Source: Eublepharis macularius (lineage: Eukaryota > Chordata > Lepidosauria > Squamata > Eublepharidae). From it: 64,000 nucleotides of DNA. Made by a program: the position numbers and the translations under genes. The notes beneath the pieces are model-generated. The model saw nothing but the letters and a program-made list of their open reading frames with translations. It was not told where the DNA came from and did not search any database. Where the stretch lies: the NCBI RefSeq assembly GCF_028583425.1, contig NC_072798.1, positions 8,310,501-8,374,500 on the forward strand, in the 5' to 3' direction. Below are positions 21,781-32,276 of the stretch, piece after piece; the stretch's first letter is position 1, and each line of letters opens with the position of its first letter.

Positions 21781-22039
21781 CGCTTATTGCTGAAAGGTTT
21801 TTCCTTTTCTTTCTGCATCGCTAAAGCACAATATCGTAGGGGTTTGGGGAGAGGAGTGGGAAATTTAACGGGCGGAAATCACCAATTGAGCATGTGCAAG
21901 TACAGAAAAGGAACACTTCTTGTCATCTCCACATGAGAATCACTCGATGGTGATGCAAACATGCAACAGTGGTAACAAATACATCCTAAGATGCAATACT
22001 ATGTGGGTGTTCAGTGATGGTCTTTCTTTTTCCCAACAG
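21781..22039. other. no gene recognised
   Basis: Nothing recognisable. Confidence 0.35.
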
Positions 22040-22123
22040 AAAATGAGTACCCCTGCCATGATGCTCAGGAGGGCCAGATAACTGAGGAGAATGAGCAGTC
22101 ATTGCCACTGGGAATCAGGCAAG
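22040..22123 (+). other. candidate orphan exon (84 bp, phase 1-1)
   Basis: A pyrimidine-rich tract and AG (22022-22039) precede 84 bp that is open in one frame and is followed by GTTAGC as donor. That frame reads NEYPCHDAQEGQITEENEQS and continues to LGIRQ, acidic and without domain. A phase 1-1 exon of this length is usual between the KRAB-type and zinc-finger exons of tetrapod zinc-finger genes, but no neighbouring exon is visible. It may be a leftover or chance. Confidence 0.25.
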
Positions 22124-23440
22124 GTTAGCATTCTCCACTGATCTGGTCTCGGACACCTCTCACACAGTTCAGTGTGGGTGATTGTGATTGTAATGGGGAA
22201 AAGTGACAGACCCTAAGAGAATCCCATTCCCGCACATGACCCCAGTAGGAGTGATCCCAAAGCAACATGCATCTGCCAATGTCACAGTCTCTACCCCCAA
22301 AATCTCCAGTTATTTCGCAACCTGGAGTTTGCAACCCTTAAAAAGCTTGTGTGTGTGTGTATGTATGGTGTCTGTCCCACTGTATCATGAGCTCCCCATT
22401 TCAAAAAGTGAGGATAAGCAACAAATGCAGTTACATGTGCACACATGTGCACGCATGCACACACCATTTATATTGTGTTTCCAGCAAAAAAGGTCTCCCA
22501 CAAAACTTAACTCAGGGTCCAGTAAAGACCATTTTTGTTAAATTACTACTTCAGCAACTAAAACTAGGGCTCAGCCGAATTCAGATGTGTTCTCTTCACT
22601 TGCATGTAAACTTATCATACTCGATTACAGCCCAGAGTGATAAAGATCCCCATGCTACTCTAGCCTTTCCACTCTATGATTACTTGGGGAAAGAAAGCTG
22701 GCACCTACTAAAATTCCCTATAGCAAATTTTTATTCATTTGAAGCCTCTGAAGTTGGGGTGTGTCATGGCAAGAGTGATAGTGTCTGGACAGATGAGAAA
22801 CAAAACAGCAGGGTGGGGGGAGAAAGTAAAAACATGAACGGACAACCTACAAAGAAAGAGTAATGAAAGAGTAAGGACTCTTACTTTAGAAGACTGCCAA
22901 ACCGCCTCTTTTCAAAAGGTTGATCCAGCTGAACTTTACAGTCTGGGTTTTAGTATCAATATGTCACCTCGCACAGTGCTTAGCAAGAATTTATTTGCTG
23001 AGGCATCTGCAGATGTGAACGGATGCTGGCTCTGGAAACCTACAGAGTTCTAAAGCAAGCAATTTGGAAAGCAGGGTGAAATATTAACAAACTATTGATG
23101 CTTTTAACACGCCTCTCTCAAACGAGGACCTACAGAGTTATTATAAAACCATAATAAAACAGAAATTATAATTGTAGCAATACTAGTAACCAATATTAAA
23201 AAGGCCAGAAGATTAAGAGTCCAGGTTCACAGATGTGGCTGTTTATTGAAACCATGCCCAAATCGTACAGGAGAGGTATTTCAAAAAATCAGAACTAGAA
23301 TAGCTGTCTTTAACTGTTATCTGTATGTGGAGTATCAGTTAAATTGCTGTTCACCTTTAACCTGAGTTTCCTGACAGAACTATGATTGTTTTAGATCAAC
23401 TGGGGGAAGGGGGAGAAAGCCCTGAATTTCCTTTCCTAAG
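22124..23440. other. no gene recognised
   Basis: Contains a short (GT)n run near 22350 and no recognised gene or repeat. The 170-aa open frame at 22351-22863 has no recognisable domain. Confidence 0.4.
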
Positions 23441-25380
23441 AGGGGAAGTAATAAAAGGAATGACAGGACTGCCCATTGGAAATATTGGGAGCCAGGAATG
23501 GCTTTTTACTTGCATGGGCTCAATTGAAATATATTACAGCGCAAAAAAAGTTGCAAGGAAAATGCGGAATGGGTTTTCCATAAAGATCTCTGCGCCCAGA
23601 CAGACTACTGTGGGACTGGAATGACAGCCTCCAGAGTGGAATGATGGTGTCCAGGAATAGAATTAGTTCTTTGCGACTGGAATGACAGGTTGGAGGCAGG
23701 AATGACAGCCCCAGGGAATAGGATCAGCACTCTGGGACTTGGAATGACAGCCCGCTGAGTGGAATGACAGTGCCTGGGAGTAGCAGAAGCATTCTGGGAC
23801 TAGAATGGCAGGTCCCAGACTGGAATGACAATCCCTGGTAGTAGCATGTGTGTTCTGGGACAGGAATGACAGCTGGAGTGGAATGACGGCCCCTGAGGGT
23901 AGTAGATGTGTTCTGGGACTGGAACGGCAGCCCCCAGAGTGGAAGGACAGCCCCTGGGACTAGCAGAGGTGTTCTTAGGTAGAACACCTCTTCAGGGTAG
24001 AACGACAGCAACTTGGAGTAGAGTCAGTGCTCTGCGACTGGAATCACAAATAGTAGACTGGAATTAAATACTTTACATTTTAATGGATATTTCTGGAAGG
24101 TGGGTAGCTATCACCAAATCAGCTCCACTCACTAATTATCATGCCTGTCTGCTCTTCAGTTTCCTTTCAAATTTATGAGGTTGATGCCAGCCACCTCCTC
24201 TATTTCCAAGTATAAATCTTGCCCTTGTCCCCCTTCCGGTTCCAGTATCCAGTTCTGCAGCCTTCCAGAGCTCCATGTTGCCATTACATGTCACACCCTG
24301 ACTGAGTTCCTTGCCCGTTTTTGCCCACTCTGTTGACCACCGACTCAGAGTACCCCTCCATAGTGTCTGTGGACAATCTCATCTTGCACTCTAGTTCAGG
24401 GATCACCAACCTTTCGGCAGGCACCTTTGTAATTCTGACACACCATGATAGGTGCAGACACAAACAACTGCTGCAGCAGGTGGAGGCAGCCAAGAAAGGA
24501 TGGCCACAGTGTACCTTCAATCACACAGTGAAGATCCTTATAATGTGGTGACAGCTGCTGCCAAAGGAATATTTTTAAAAATCTGAATAGCCAATAAGAA
24601 TGAGACCGGTCTGAGACCTGTCATTCCTGTCCCAAAGCACAGATTCTACAGCTGTGAACCCATAATTGCACTTTTGAGGCTGTCATTCTACTCCCGGAAC
24701 ACTTCTGCTAGGGCTATCATTCCACTCTAGGAGCAGTCATTCCAGTCCAAGAAAGCTTCTGCTAATCTCAGGGGCTGTGATTCCACTTGGGGACTGTCAT
24801 TCCAGTCCCAGAACATTTCTGTTAACCCCAAGTACTGTCATTCCAGTCTGAAGACATGTCATTTCAGTCCCAGAATCCTTCTGCTACTCCCCGAGGCTGT
24901 CACTCCACTCTGGGGGCTGTCATTCCAGTCCCAAGGAATTGAGCCTATTCCAAAGGGCTGTCATTGCACTCTGGGGTCTGTCATTCCAGCCCCAGAACAC
25001 TTCTGCTATTCCTAAGGGCTGTCATTCCACTCCGAAGGTTATCATTCCAGTCCCAAACACCTCTGCTACTCCCCGGGGCTCTAATTGCACTCTGAGAACT
25101 GTCATTCTAGTCCCAGAGCACAGGTTCTATAGCTACACACAGTCATTCCATCCTGAGGTCTGTCATTCCAGTCCCACAGTAGTCTGTCTGGGCCCAGAGA
25201 CCTTTATGGAAAATCCAGTCCACATTTTCTTTGCAACTTTTTTTGTGCTGTAATATGTTTCAATGGAGCCCATGCAAGTAAATTGACATTCCTGGCTCCC
25301 ATGATCTCCAATGGGTCTCTCAAGAGTCTCCCATTATCTCCAATAGGCAATCCTGACATTCCTTTTAGTACATTTCCCTA
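23441..25380. repeat. ~1.9-kb inverted repeat with minisatellite arms
   Basis: The left arm (23441-24065) and right arm (about 24600-25380) are imperfect inverse copies. Outside, 'gggagccaggaatgg...ttacttgcatgggctc' mirrors 'gagcccatgcaagtaaattg...cctggctccc'. Inside, each arm consists of degenerate units of about 60-66 bp built on 'tgggactggaatgacag' and 'agagtggaatgacagccc'. The spacer (24066-24600) is unrelated. The right arm has about 37 bp not present on the left. Confidence 0.85.
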
Positions 25381-25596
25381 TGAGCAGTGGTCATATTTAA
25401 GGCAGTCCCAAGCAACGCAAATTACTTATCAGAGTCTGAGGGCTCAGCCGGCTAACAGCTTGGCAAAGCAGGCAGGAGATGAGGCAAGCAGAACACCCAA
25501 AGCTCCAGAGAGCGCAAAGGTCCCTGGAACAATTTCCTTCCCTTCTGCAAGGGGTCGATACAACTTCAAGGCATTTTAGATACTCCTCCAAAGGAA

Positions 25597-25615
25597 ACTA
25601 CATATCCCAGAATGC
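25597..25615 (+). promoter_or_regulatory. ZNF143/THAP11-type promoter motif
   Basis: ACTACATATCCCAGAATGC matches the known ZNF143 (SBS2) consensus ACTACAATTCCCAGAATGC at all but two positions. It lies 226 bp before the TTC30 start codon, a usual place for this promoter motif. Confidence 0.75.
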
Positions 25616-25737
25616 TCGGCAGCCCAACCCAGAGCCCGCTGAATTCTGGGACACCTTCATTTCCGGGTATTATGAAGTTCATTTGAAGGCAGAGACCGGC
25701 CACAACGAATGACACGCTTCGCTTCTGCTTCCTTGTC

Positions 25738-25751
25738 GTTGCCACGGAGAC
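25738..25751 (+). promoter_or_regulatory. RFX X-box-like site (distal)
   Basis: GTTGCCACGGAGAC has a perfect left half-site (GTTGCC) and a partly matching right half. It is 90 bp before the TTC30 ATG. Confidence 0.55.
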
Positions 25752-25799
25752 GGACGCTGCTTGGAATCAGGTCTTCCGGCGGCGTAGCTGACAGAGGCT

Positions 25800-25813
25800 G
25801 TTGCCTAGGCAAC
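25800..25813 (+). promoter_or_regulatory. RFX X-box (palindromic)
   Basis: GTTGCCTAGGCAAC is a perfect palindromic X-box. RFX factors use such sites to drive ciliary genes, and an IFT-B subunit follows. It lies 27 bp before the chosen ATG. This also argues that the upstream in-frame ATG at 25709 is not the start, because that would put both X-boxes in the coding sequence. Confidence 0.85.
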
Positions 25814-25840
25814 GCGAGGCAGTTGAGGCCTGGAGCCGGG

Positions 25841-27844
25841 ATGGCTTCGGCAGGGCCCGACATTGCGGATGGTGAGTTCACAGCTGTCATTTATGGCCTG
25901 ATCCGGGTCGGTCGCTTCACGGAGGTGGTGGGGATCCTAGACAAAGCGGAGCAGAGGAACGGCCGCTCGCGGGCCCTGCTCTCCTTGCAAGGCTACTGCA
26001 ACTACCAGCTGCAGGACTTCGTGGCAGCAGCCGAGTGCTACGAGCACCTGGTGGCACTGCACCCAGAGCTCCATGAGTACCGGCTCTACCACGCGCAGGC
26101 CCTCTACAAGGCTGGGCTGACTGCAGAGGCGCTGCGCGTCACAGCCCCCCTCCTCGATACCCCCGCTTTCCAGAGCCGGGCCCTGCGCCTCCAGGCGGCT
26201 GCCCACTATGCCCAAGGCGACCTGTCCAGCGCCAGGGCCTTGGTGGAGCTCCAGCAGTCGAACGCCATGGAAGCTAATGCCGTGGCCAGCGAAGACCCTT
26301 CAGAGGTGCTGGACGCGGAGGTGAACATGGGCTGCCTGCTGTATCGCGAAGGGCAGCATGCCGAAGCGTGCCGCAAGTTTGCATCCGTCATGCAGGTGCT
26401 GGGCTACTGCCCTGAGCTGTCGTACAACATGGCGCTCTGCTACTATGCCACCAAGCATTATTCTCTGGCCTTGCAGCACCTCGCGGAGATCATTGCCCGT
26501 GGCATGCAGCAGCACCCAGAGCTGAGCGTGGGCACGAACACGGAGGGCCTAGACGTCCGCAGTGTGGGCAACACGCTGCTTCTGCATCGTACTGCCCTGG
26601 TGGAGGCCTTCAACCTCAAAGCTGCCATTGAGTACCAGCTGGGCAACCTGCAGGCGGCTCAAGATGCACTCACTGACATGCCGCCCAGAGCTGAGGAAGA
26701 ACTAGACCCAGTGACCTTACATAACCAGGCACTGATGAACATGGATAAACGGCCCACTGAAGGGTTTGAGAAGCTGCAGTTCCTAATGCAGCAGAACCCC
26801 TGCCCACCAGAGACGTTTGGGAACCTGCTGCTTCTCTACTGCAAACACCAGTACTATGACCTGGCTGCAGACGTACTGGCAGAGAATGCTCACCTGACTT
26901 ATAAACTGCTCACACCTTACCTGTACAATTTCTTGGATGCCACGATCACCTGCCAGACTGCCCCTGAAGAGGCTTTTCACAAGCTTGACGAGCTGTTGGG
27001 AGTTCTCACTGAGCAGCTGAGGAAGCTTACCAAGGAGGCGCAGGAGGCTAAAAAGAATGAAGACGAGGAGGCTATAAGAAAGACACTTAGTGAGTACGAT
27101 GAGACGTTGGAAAAATACATCCCTGTCTTCATGGCCCAGGCCAAGATTTATTGGGACATGGAGAATTATCCCATGCTGGAGAAGATGTTCCACAAGTCGG
27201 TGGAGTTCTGCAAAGATCACGATGTGTGGAAACTTAATGTGGCTCACGTGATGTTCATGCAAGAGAAGTACAAAGAGGCCATCGATTTCTACGAGCCTAT
27301 TGTCAAGAAGCACTATGATAACCTTTCGCAGGTCAGCGCCATCGTACTGGCCAATCTGTGCGTTGCCTACATCCTGACTAGCCACAATGAAGGGGCAGAG
27401 GAGCTCATGAGGAAGATCGAGCAGGAAGAAGACCAGCTGTCTTACCAGGAGCCTGAGAAGAAGCTCTACCACCTTTGCATCGTTAACCTAGTCCTGGGGA
27501 CACTCTACTGTACCAAAGGGAACTTTGACTTTGGCATCTCAAGGGTGATTAAGAGCTTGAACCCTTATAACAAGAAGCTGGGCACAGACACTTGGTATTA
27601 TGCGAAAAGATGTTTCCTGTCACTGTTGGAAAACATGTGCAAGCACGTGATCATGATGCGTGACCCCGTCATTCACGAATGTATCCAGTTTTTTGAGCAC
27701 TGCGAAATGTACGGGAGGGATATCCCAGCTGTGATCGAACAGCCTCTCGAGGAAGAGAAAATGCATAGTGGGAAAAACACGGTTACTTATGAAGCCAGGC
27801 AACTGAGGGCACTGATGTATGAGGTTATTGGGTGGAATAAGTAA
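25841..27844 (+). CDS. TTC30: TTC30 / IFT70, intraflagellar transport B subunit (intronless)
   Basis: A single uninterrupted frame of 667 codons plus stop. The protein is a tetratricopeptide-repeat subunit of the IFT-B complex, which carries cargo to the ciliary tip and is needed for axoneme building and tubulin glutamylation. Landmarks known from vertebrate TTC30A/B are present in order: DGEFTAVIYGLIR (start), AAECYEHL, YRLYHAQALYKA, DVRSVGNTLLLHRTALVEAF, DMPPRAEEELDPVTLHNQAL, KYIPVFMAQAKIYWDMENYP, GTDTWYYAKRCFLSLLEN and the C-terminal ALMYEVIGWNK. Human TTC30A is 665 residues, so the length fits. The ATG at 25841 (MASAGPDIADGEF) is preferred over the in-frame ATG at 25709, which would add 44 residues absent from the family and cover the X-boxes. 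The 5' half is much more GC-rich than the 3' half. A one-residue gap against human (MQEKYKEA for MQENKYKEA) is the only indel I noticed in the C-terminal half. I cannot tell whether it is the TTC30A/B ortholog or a lineage-specific paralog. Confidence 0.95.
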   Translation: MASAGPDIADGEFTAVIYGLIRVGRFTEVVGILDKAEQRNGRSRALLSLQGYCNYQLQDFVAAAECYEHLVALHPELHEYRLYHAQALYKAGLTAEALRVTAPLLDTPAFQSRALRLQAAAHYAQGDLSSARALVELQQSNAMEANAVASEDPSEVLDAEVNMGCLLYREGQHAEACRKFASVMQVLGYCPELSYNMALCYYATKHYSLALQHLAEIIARGMQQHPELSVGTNTEGLDVRSVGNTLLLHRTALVEAFNLKAAIEYQLGNLQAAQDALTDMPPRAEEELDPVTLHNQALMNMDKRPTEGFEKLQFLMQQNPCPPETFGNLLLLYCKHQYYDLAADVLAENAHLTYKLLTPYLYNFLDATITCQTAPEEAFHKLDELLGVLTEQLRKLTKEAQEAKKNEDEEAIRKTLSEYDETLEKYIPVFMAQAKIYWDMENYPMLEKMFHKSVEFCKDHDVWKLNVAHVMFMQEKYKEAIDFYEPIVKKHYDNLSQVSAIVLANLCVAYILTSHNEGAEELMRKIEQEEDQLSYQEPEKKLYHLCIVNLVLGTLYCTKGNFDFGISRVIKSLNPYNKKLGTDTWYYAKRCFLSLLENMCKHVIMMRDPVIHECIQFFEHCEMYGRDIPAVIEQPLEEEKMHSGKNTVTYEARQLRALMYEVIGWNK

Positions 27845-28253
27845 TTGCTGTAGCATGGCCATACACAGTGCCTGGGCATATTGTATCTTGAATTAATCAC
27901 TCGATTTAAAATACTATATTTTGTCTTTATTTTCTTGTTGCTCATTGGTAATGGTTGAAACATATCAAAATTATACAGAAACGAATGTGTTCTCCATCAC
28001 AGAGGATATTAAATATGCATATACATCAATATTTGATAGTCAGATTTTTATAGAAAATACTATACTAGCTTTGTATATATCCTTATGAAGAATTTAAGAT
28101 TACTTATCTGTTTTATGGGGGTGGGGTTTCAGCTGTTTTATTTGTAAAATTTCAGTTCTGCCCCTGGAAATGTTGGTTAAAGTTTATTGGTTCTCTCTTT
28201 TAAGGAAAATATTTTGGTTTTGTACTGCAGACGTATTTTAAAAATGTAAGAAA

Positions 28254-28259
28254 AATAAA
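28254..28259 (+). terminator. poly(A) signal of TTC30
   Basis: AATAAA in an A-rich run about 410 bp after the stop codon. It is followed within 40 bp by GT-rich sequence ('ggcggtggtgccttattgtt'). Confidence 0.6.
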
Positions 28260-28455
28260 AAAGTTTTTAAAATATTGTACAAGGCGGTGGTGCCTTATTG
28301 TTAGTGTCTTATTACATAGGAATGAAAATAAATCTCATGTTTCAGTTTTATGTATATCCGTTTGGGGAGAGATTCGTTATTGCCTTTATCCCCAAAGAAA
28401 TTTATTATTGGAATCAGCTAACTGAAAAGAGAGACGATGGTTCTGATATAGAGGA

Positions 28456-28650
28456 AAGGCTGTGGCTCAATGGCAGAGCATTTGTTTAGCATGCAGAAGG
28501 ACCCGGGTTCAGTTCCTGGCATTTCCAATTCAAAGGCTCAGGTAGTACGTGATGCGAAATACCTGTACCAGAGATGATGGAGAACCACTGCCAGTCGGAA
28601 TGCTGACCTTGATAGACCTTGATAGACCAACAGTTTGATTTGTTCAGTGC
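28456..28650 (+). mobile_element. tRNA-derived SINE (family B)
   Basis: Head 'aggctgtggctcaatggcag', B-box region 'gggttcagttcctgg', body 'caggtagtacgtgatgcgaa', tail 'ctgaccttgatagacc' (duplicated). Confidence 0.8.
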
Positions 28651-28994
28651 TGTCCACATTTAGAGTAAACCCTATGCAAGTCAGTAAGATTTACAGGATC
28701 AAGCTGCAGTTTTCTGCGAAGGTCTCCACTGCTCCCCCCTCCGCCTGTTGGCACATGAGTATATAACATCTGTATGCAGGCTTTATTTCTGCTTGCTTTT
28801 CTTCCATGTTGCTATAGTGGGTACTGATGAGCCACACAATGGCATACAGAAGCACCAATTTGTTCTCCCCCAAGGAGGTCAGTTTTCTGCTACCACTCTG
28901 CTGCAGCCTACAGAGTTCTTGATGTGTGAAATACAGGCAGTACTGAGTGAATAAAACAGCTCCTGGGTACAGCTCTCATTCCCTAATAAGGCAC
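28651..28994. other. no gene recognised
   Basis: Nothing recognisable. Confidence 0.4.
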
Positions 28995-28997
28995 TCA

Positions 28998-29231
28998 GAG
29001 CGGGACCACAAGTGACACCTGACACAGGTTGGACACTTGCCAGCTTCCCTCAAGTTTTGATGGGAAATGTAGGCAGCTTGGCGGAATGTTGGACAAGTGA
29101 CAGTTGAAAAGTCCATTGGACAGCAGTCGGAGAGCCAAGCTGCAAGACCAGGACGCCTACATTTCCCATCAAAACTTGAGGGAAGCTGACTAGCGTCCAA
29201 CCTGTGTCAGGCGTCACTTGTGGTCCCGCTC
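28998..29231. mobile_element. Fold-back MITE ('GAGCGGGACC' group)
   Basis: Ends GAGCGGGACCACAAGTGACA and its inverse, core CAAGTTTTGATGGGAAATGT, total 234 bp. The flanks are TCA and TGA, so the duplication is not exact. Confidence 0.85.
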
Positions 29232-29575
29232 TGAGATCCTGTTATCTCACCTTGCTCAGCAAGGAGAGGAATTGGCTTCTGCCGAGAAGCGTTCATACAC
29301 TTAACAAATGAATTTACACAAGCGCTGAGCGCAGTGATAGCTGAAGACGTTCAGAGGGGTCAGCAGGGCACGGCTCACAATCCTCAACCTTTAAATAGTG
29401 TTCCTGGGAATGAAAACTTTTTGCCTTGTTCAAATGCAAAAATCAATGCATTGCATTAGAGAGCCTGTCTTCTGGAGACTTTAAAATAGGTTGTAACCTA
29501 TCGATGACTCCGGCGTTACAAACATGGGTGTACAGAAAAGATACTGCCTTCCATGTAGAGGCAGAAGTTGTAGAT
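29232..29575. other. no gene recognised
   Basis: Nothing recognisable. Confidence 0.4.
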
Positions 29576-29820
29576 AATATAATAAAAATATTTGATTTAT
29601 ATACTGCCCTTCAGGATGACTTAACATCCACTCAGAGCAGTTTACAAAGTATTTCATTATTACCCCACAACAAAACACCCTGTGAGGTGGGTGGGGCTGA
29701 GAGAGCTCCTAGAAGCTGTGACTGACCCACAGTCACCCCGCTGGCTTCAAGTGGAGGAGTGGGGAATCGAACCCGGTTCTCCAGAGTCCTACGCTCTTAA
29801 CCACTACACCAAACTGGTTC
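29576..29820 (-). mobile_element. Sauria-type tRNA-derived SINE
   Basis: Minus-strand copy: head near 29815 ('accagtttggtgtagtggtt'), B box in 'gggttcgattcccc', tail end at 'atttgatttatatactgccc'. Confidence 0.85.
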
Positions 29821-30289
29821 TTGATGCTCTTCTATGAGACAGAAATGCTTAGGGACTGCAACTGGAAAGCAGGGCCAAGGTCTTGTTTATCTGGACTTGA
29901 TGCAAACAGAGGCCACCTACACACATCATCCTGTCCTATACAACTAGTCTTAATCATGAGTCGTGGTGTTATTTGGGGAAATCTGTGTGTCTCTTGGGAT
30001 AACTTGGGTTTCCCTACAGGGCAAATAGTGCCTCTTGAGTCTGTTTCAGGGTGGGAAAATTGTGCCGGGGAATGGCTTAAAGTTCCTTTTTCACATGCAC
30101 CAGGTTCTTAATCTAAATCATCCACCACAAACACAGGAATTGGGGAGACCCCACACATGGTAGTGGGCTGTGTTATCGTTGACACAAGATAGAGCCCCAG
30201 ACCCAGCCTGCATATTCTGTAATGTGTGAATCTCTACAGAGGCAAGTCACTCAAAAGGGAGTCCTTATAATTCAGCCTGTATCGTCCTA
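29821..30289. other. no gene recognised
   Basis: Nothing recognisable. Confidence 0.4.
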
Positions 30290-30930
30290 CTCACCCCAGA
30301 CCAGCAAAGAAATCCACATACATAGCTGCGGAATCAGTGGCACATCTGAATGGGTATTCCCTAAACCTCGTTGACAGTGATGTAGGCATTCTCTTCCTCT
30401 GTTCTGCACAGCTGCTTCGCTCATCTGAACAGGGACCTCTGCAGGTGCCGCCCTCCCTATGGGCAAAATCAACAGTTGCCCATAAATATGCTTTATCTGT
30501 GGTGACTCCCACCTTACAGAATTTCCTGCCTGAAGAGATCAGGAAGGCTCCCAGTTTCCTGGCTTTCAGCAAACTATGCAAAACTAAAATAGATCAAGAG
30601 GACTTTTTTACACAGGTAGGAGGGCTGTAACAAAACGGTTCAAAAAGATGCATTCGTAAAGGGATAGAGACCATAGACTATACTACTGTGTACTGACTAT
30701 TGCTGTAATTATGCTCCTATTAGTTAATTTCGGCATCATTTAATATGTTTAATTGTTTATGCTTTGTTTCACCTCTGTGTTGGATTTCTGCTTGTTCTCA
30801 AATTTCTTCGATCCGAACCCTGTTGCTTTGTTTATTGGATGTCCCAGCCATTGATGGTATTGACTTACACTGTGCAAGTCCCGTTGAGTCTCAGAAAGGG
30901 ACTCAAGGTAAATGAAATAAATCCTGTAAA
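30290..30930 (+). mobile_element. LINE 3' end with ORF C-terminus (L2/CR1-like)
   Basis: The frame ending at 30630 carries TPTLQNFLPEEIRKAPSFLA and FSKLCKTKI, a diverged form of the 'LWNSLPxEIRxAPSLLAFRKxLKTWL' C-terminus of L2/CR1-group LINEs. The 3' UTR to 30930 is the same one seen at 1-285 and 8.9 kb. Confidence 0.65.
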
Positions 30931-31294
30931 TACTACAGAAGAGTCTGACTATGACTTTTGATGCAGATAAACATTCCCATCCCAGGATATTTGTTGTTGT
31001 ACAGAAGGGAGAGGAGCAGTGCGTAATGTGTGAGCCCTGCTGTAATTAGGCTTGGCAGCACTGTTTGAGTAAACGCCAAAGGTTTTTGAGGGCAGTGCCT
31101 GGGGAGCATGGAGTTGGGAGGGGGGTTGTGACATCACTTCTGGGGGACACTCTAGGAATTTCCTCTGATCTCTATGGTAAGGAACCCTAGCTGCATGGGG
31201 TAATTTTCTGCCCATTTTTTCCTCCCGCTTCTCAGCTTCTTGAAGGTGGTGGTTTGGGGCTGAGGACAGGTTTGCCTGCTGTGAGTGGACCAAT

Positions 31295-31760
31295 AGCTAG
31301 AAAGTGAAAACACACGAGTAGGAAGCAGTTGCCAATTAACAAATTCCAGGAGTTGTTAAAAAGTCCTTTTTACAATCGAGCGCAGCGCTTATTTTTCAGG
31401 TGGAGCCGGTGAAAGCCACAGGCACGTCAGATCGCCCTACGCACTGCGCCGGCTTGACTCCGGTGTTTCATCGGATGACATCATCAGGGGCAAAAGAACA
31501 TCCACCGTACAAAAAGTCCATAAGTAATGTCATTTTCAAGCACCAACCAGTCAATTATCCCATGCAGAAGTCAAATGAATTACTGTTGGCGTCGGTATGT
31601 TACTGTAATTGTTTGAAATTTACCTTGCAATATTATGTTGACTATCTGAGCAATGTTGACTATATATGAAGATAATATTTTGTGTTTAATAGATGCCTTT
31701 GACTCCTTGAATTTGTTAATTGGCGATTGCTTCCTACTCGTGTGTTTTCACTTTCTAGCT
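31295..31760. mobile_element. Inverted-repeat-bounded element P3 with hammerhead-like core
   Basis: Terminal inverted repeats of about 58 bp: AGCTAGAAAGTGAAAACACA at 31295 and the inverse ending at 31760. The interior (minus strand, 31487 down to 31456) reads CTGATGA, T, GTC-ATCC-GAT, GAAAC, loop, GTC, the same order as a hammerhead core. No target duplication is visible and no coding capacity is recognised. The class (PLE-like or DNA transposon) is uncertain. Confidence 0.55.
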
Positions 31761-32029
31761 GTTGATTTTGAGTAGGCACCTCCCTTTCTTGGCAAGCCTC
31801 GGCAGAAGCCAGTTAAATGTCATGTCCGAAGGCAGCCACAGTAAGTCAGACCCCACAAGTGCCAGATAACAAACTTTTGTTGTAAATCTAGTAGTATACG
31901 GAGCTCATTGGAAGACCCCATCCTTAAGAACTGTCATTGCTATTCTAGAACACTTCTTTAGCATCAGTGTTTGTGTTTATGTAAAATGCTGGCAAGTTTC
32001 AGCTCAGTTCTTTCAAGGAGAGAAATGGG
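31761..32029. other. no gene recognised
   Basis: Nothing recognisable. Confidence 0.35.
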
Positions 32030-32142
32030 CAGAGGTGGTTTGCCATTCCCTGCCTCTTCATAGCAACCCTGGACTTCCTTGGTGGTTTCCAATCCAAGTA
32101 CTAACCAGGGCCTACCCTGCTTAGCTTCACGACTGGAGAACC
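32030..32142 (-). mobile_element. 5S-rRNA-derived SINE, truncated
   Basis: On the minus strand 'agctaagcagggtaggccct...ggttagtacttggatt' matches the 3' half of 5S rRNA, followed by 'ggaagtccagggttgctatg'. The other copies are at 44.18 and 50.53 kb. Confidence 0.75.
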
Positions 32143-32146
32143 AAGG

Positions 32147-32276
32147 TTGTTGTGGGTTTTCCAGGCTGTATTGCTGTGGTCTTGGCATTGTAGTTCCTGA
32201 CGTTTCGCCAGCAGCTGTGACTGGCATCTTCAGAGGTGTAGCACCGCAATACAGCCCGGAAAACCCACAACAACCA
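32147..32276. mobile_element. Fold-back retroelement P2, short copy
   Basis: A complete left arm ('ggttgttgtgggttttccag...ggtgtagcacc') is followed by only the outer end of the right arm ('gcaatacagcccggaaaacc'). The inner part of the right arm is missing. Confidence 0.8.

Noticed and set aside
25709-25840. 44-residue N-terminal extension of TTC30
   Set aside because: Absent from the TTC30 family, and it would place both X-boxes in the coding sequence.
28456-28530. tRNA gene
   Set aside because: A and B box-like sequences are present, but the acceptor stem does not close and the SINE body follows.
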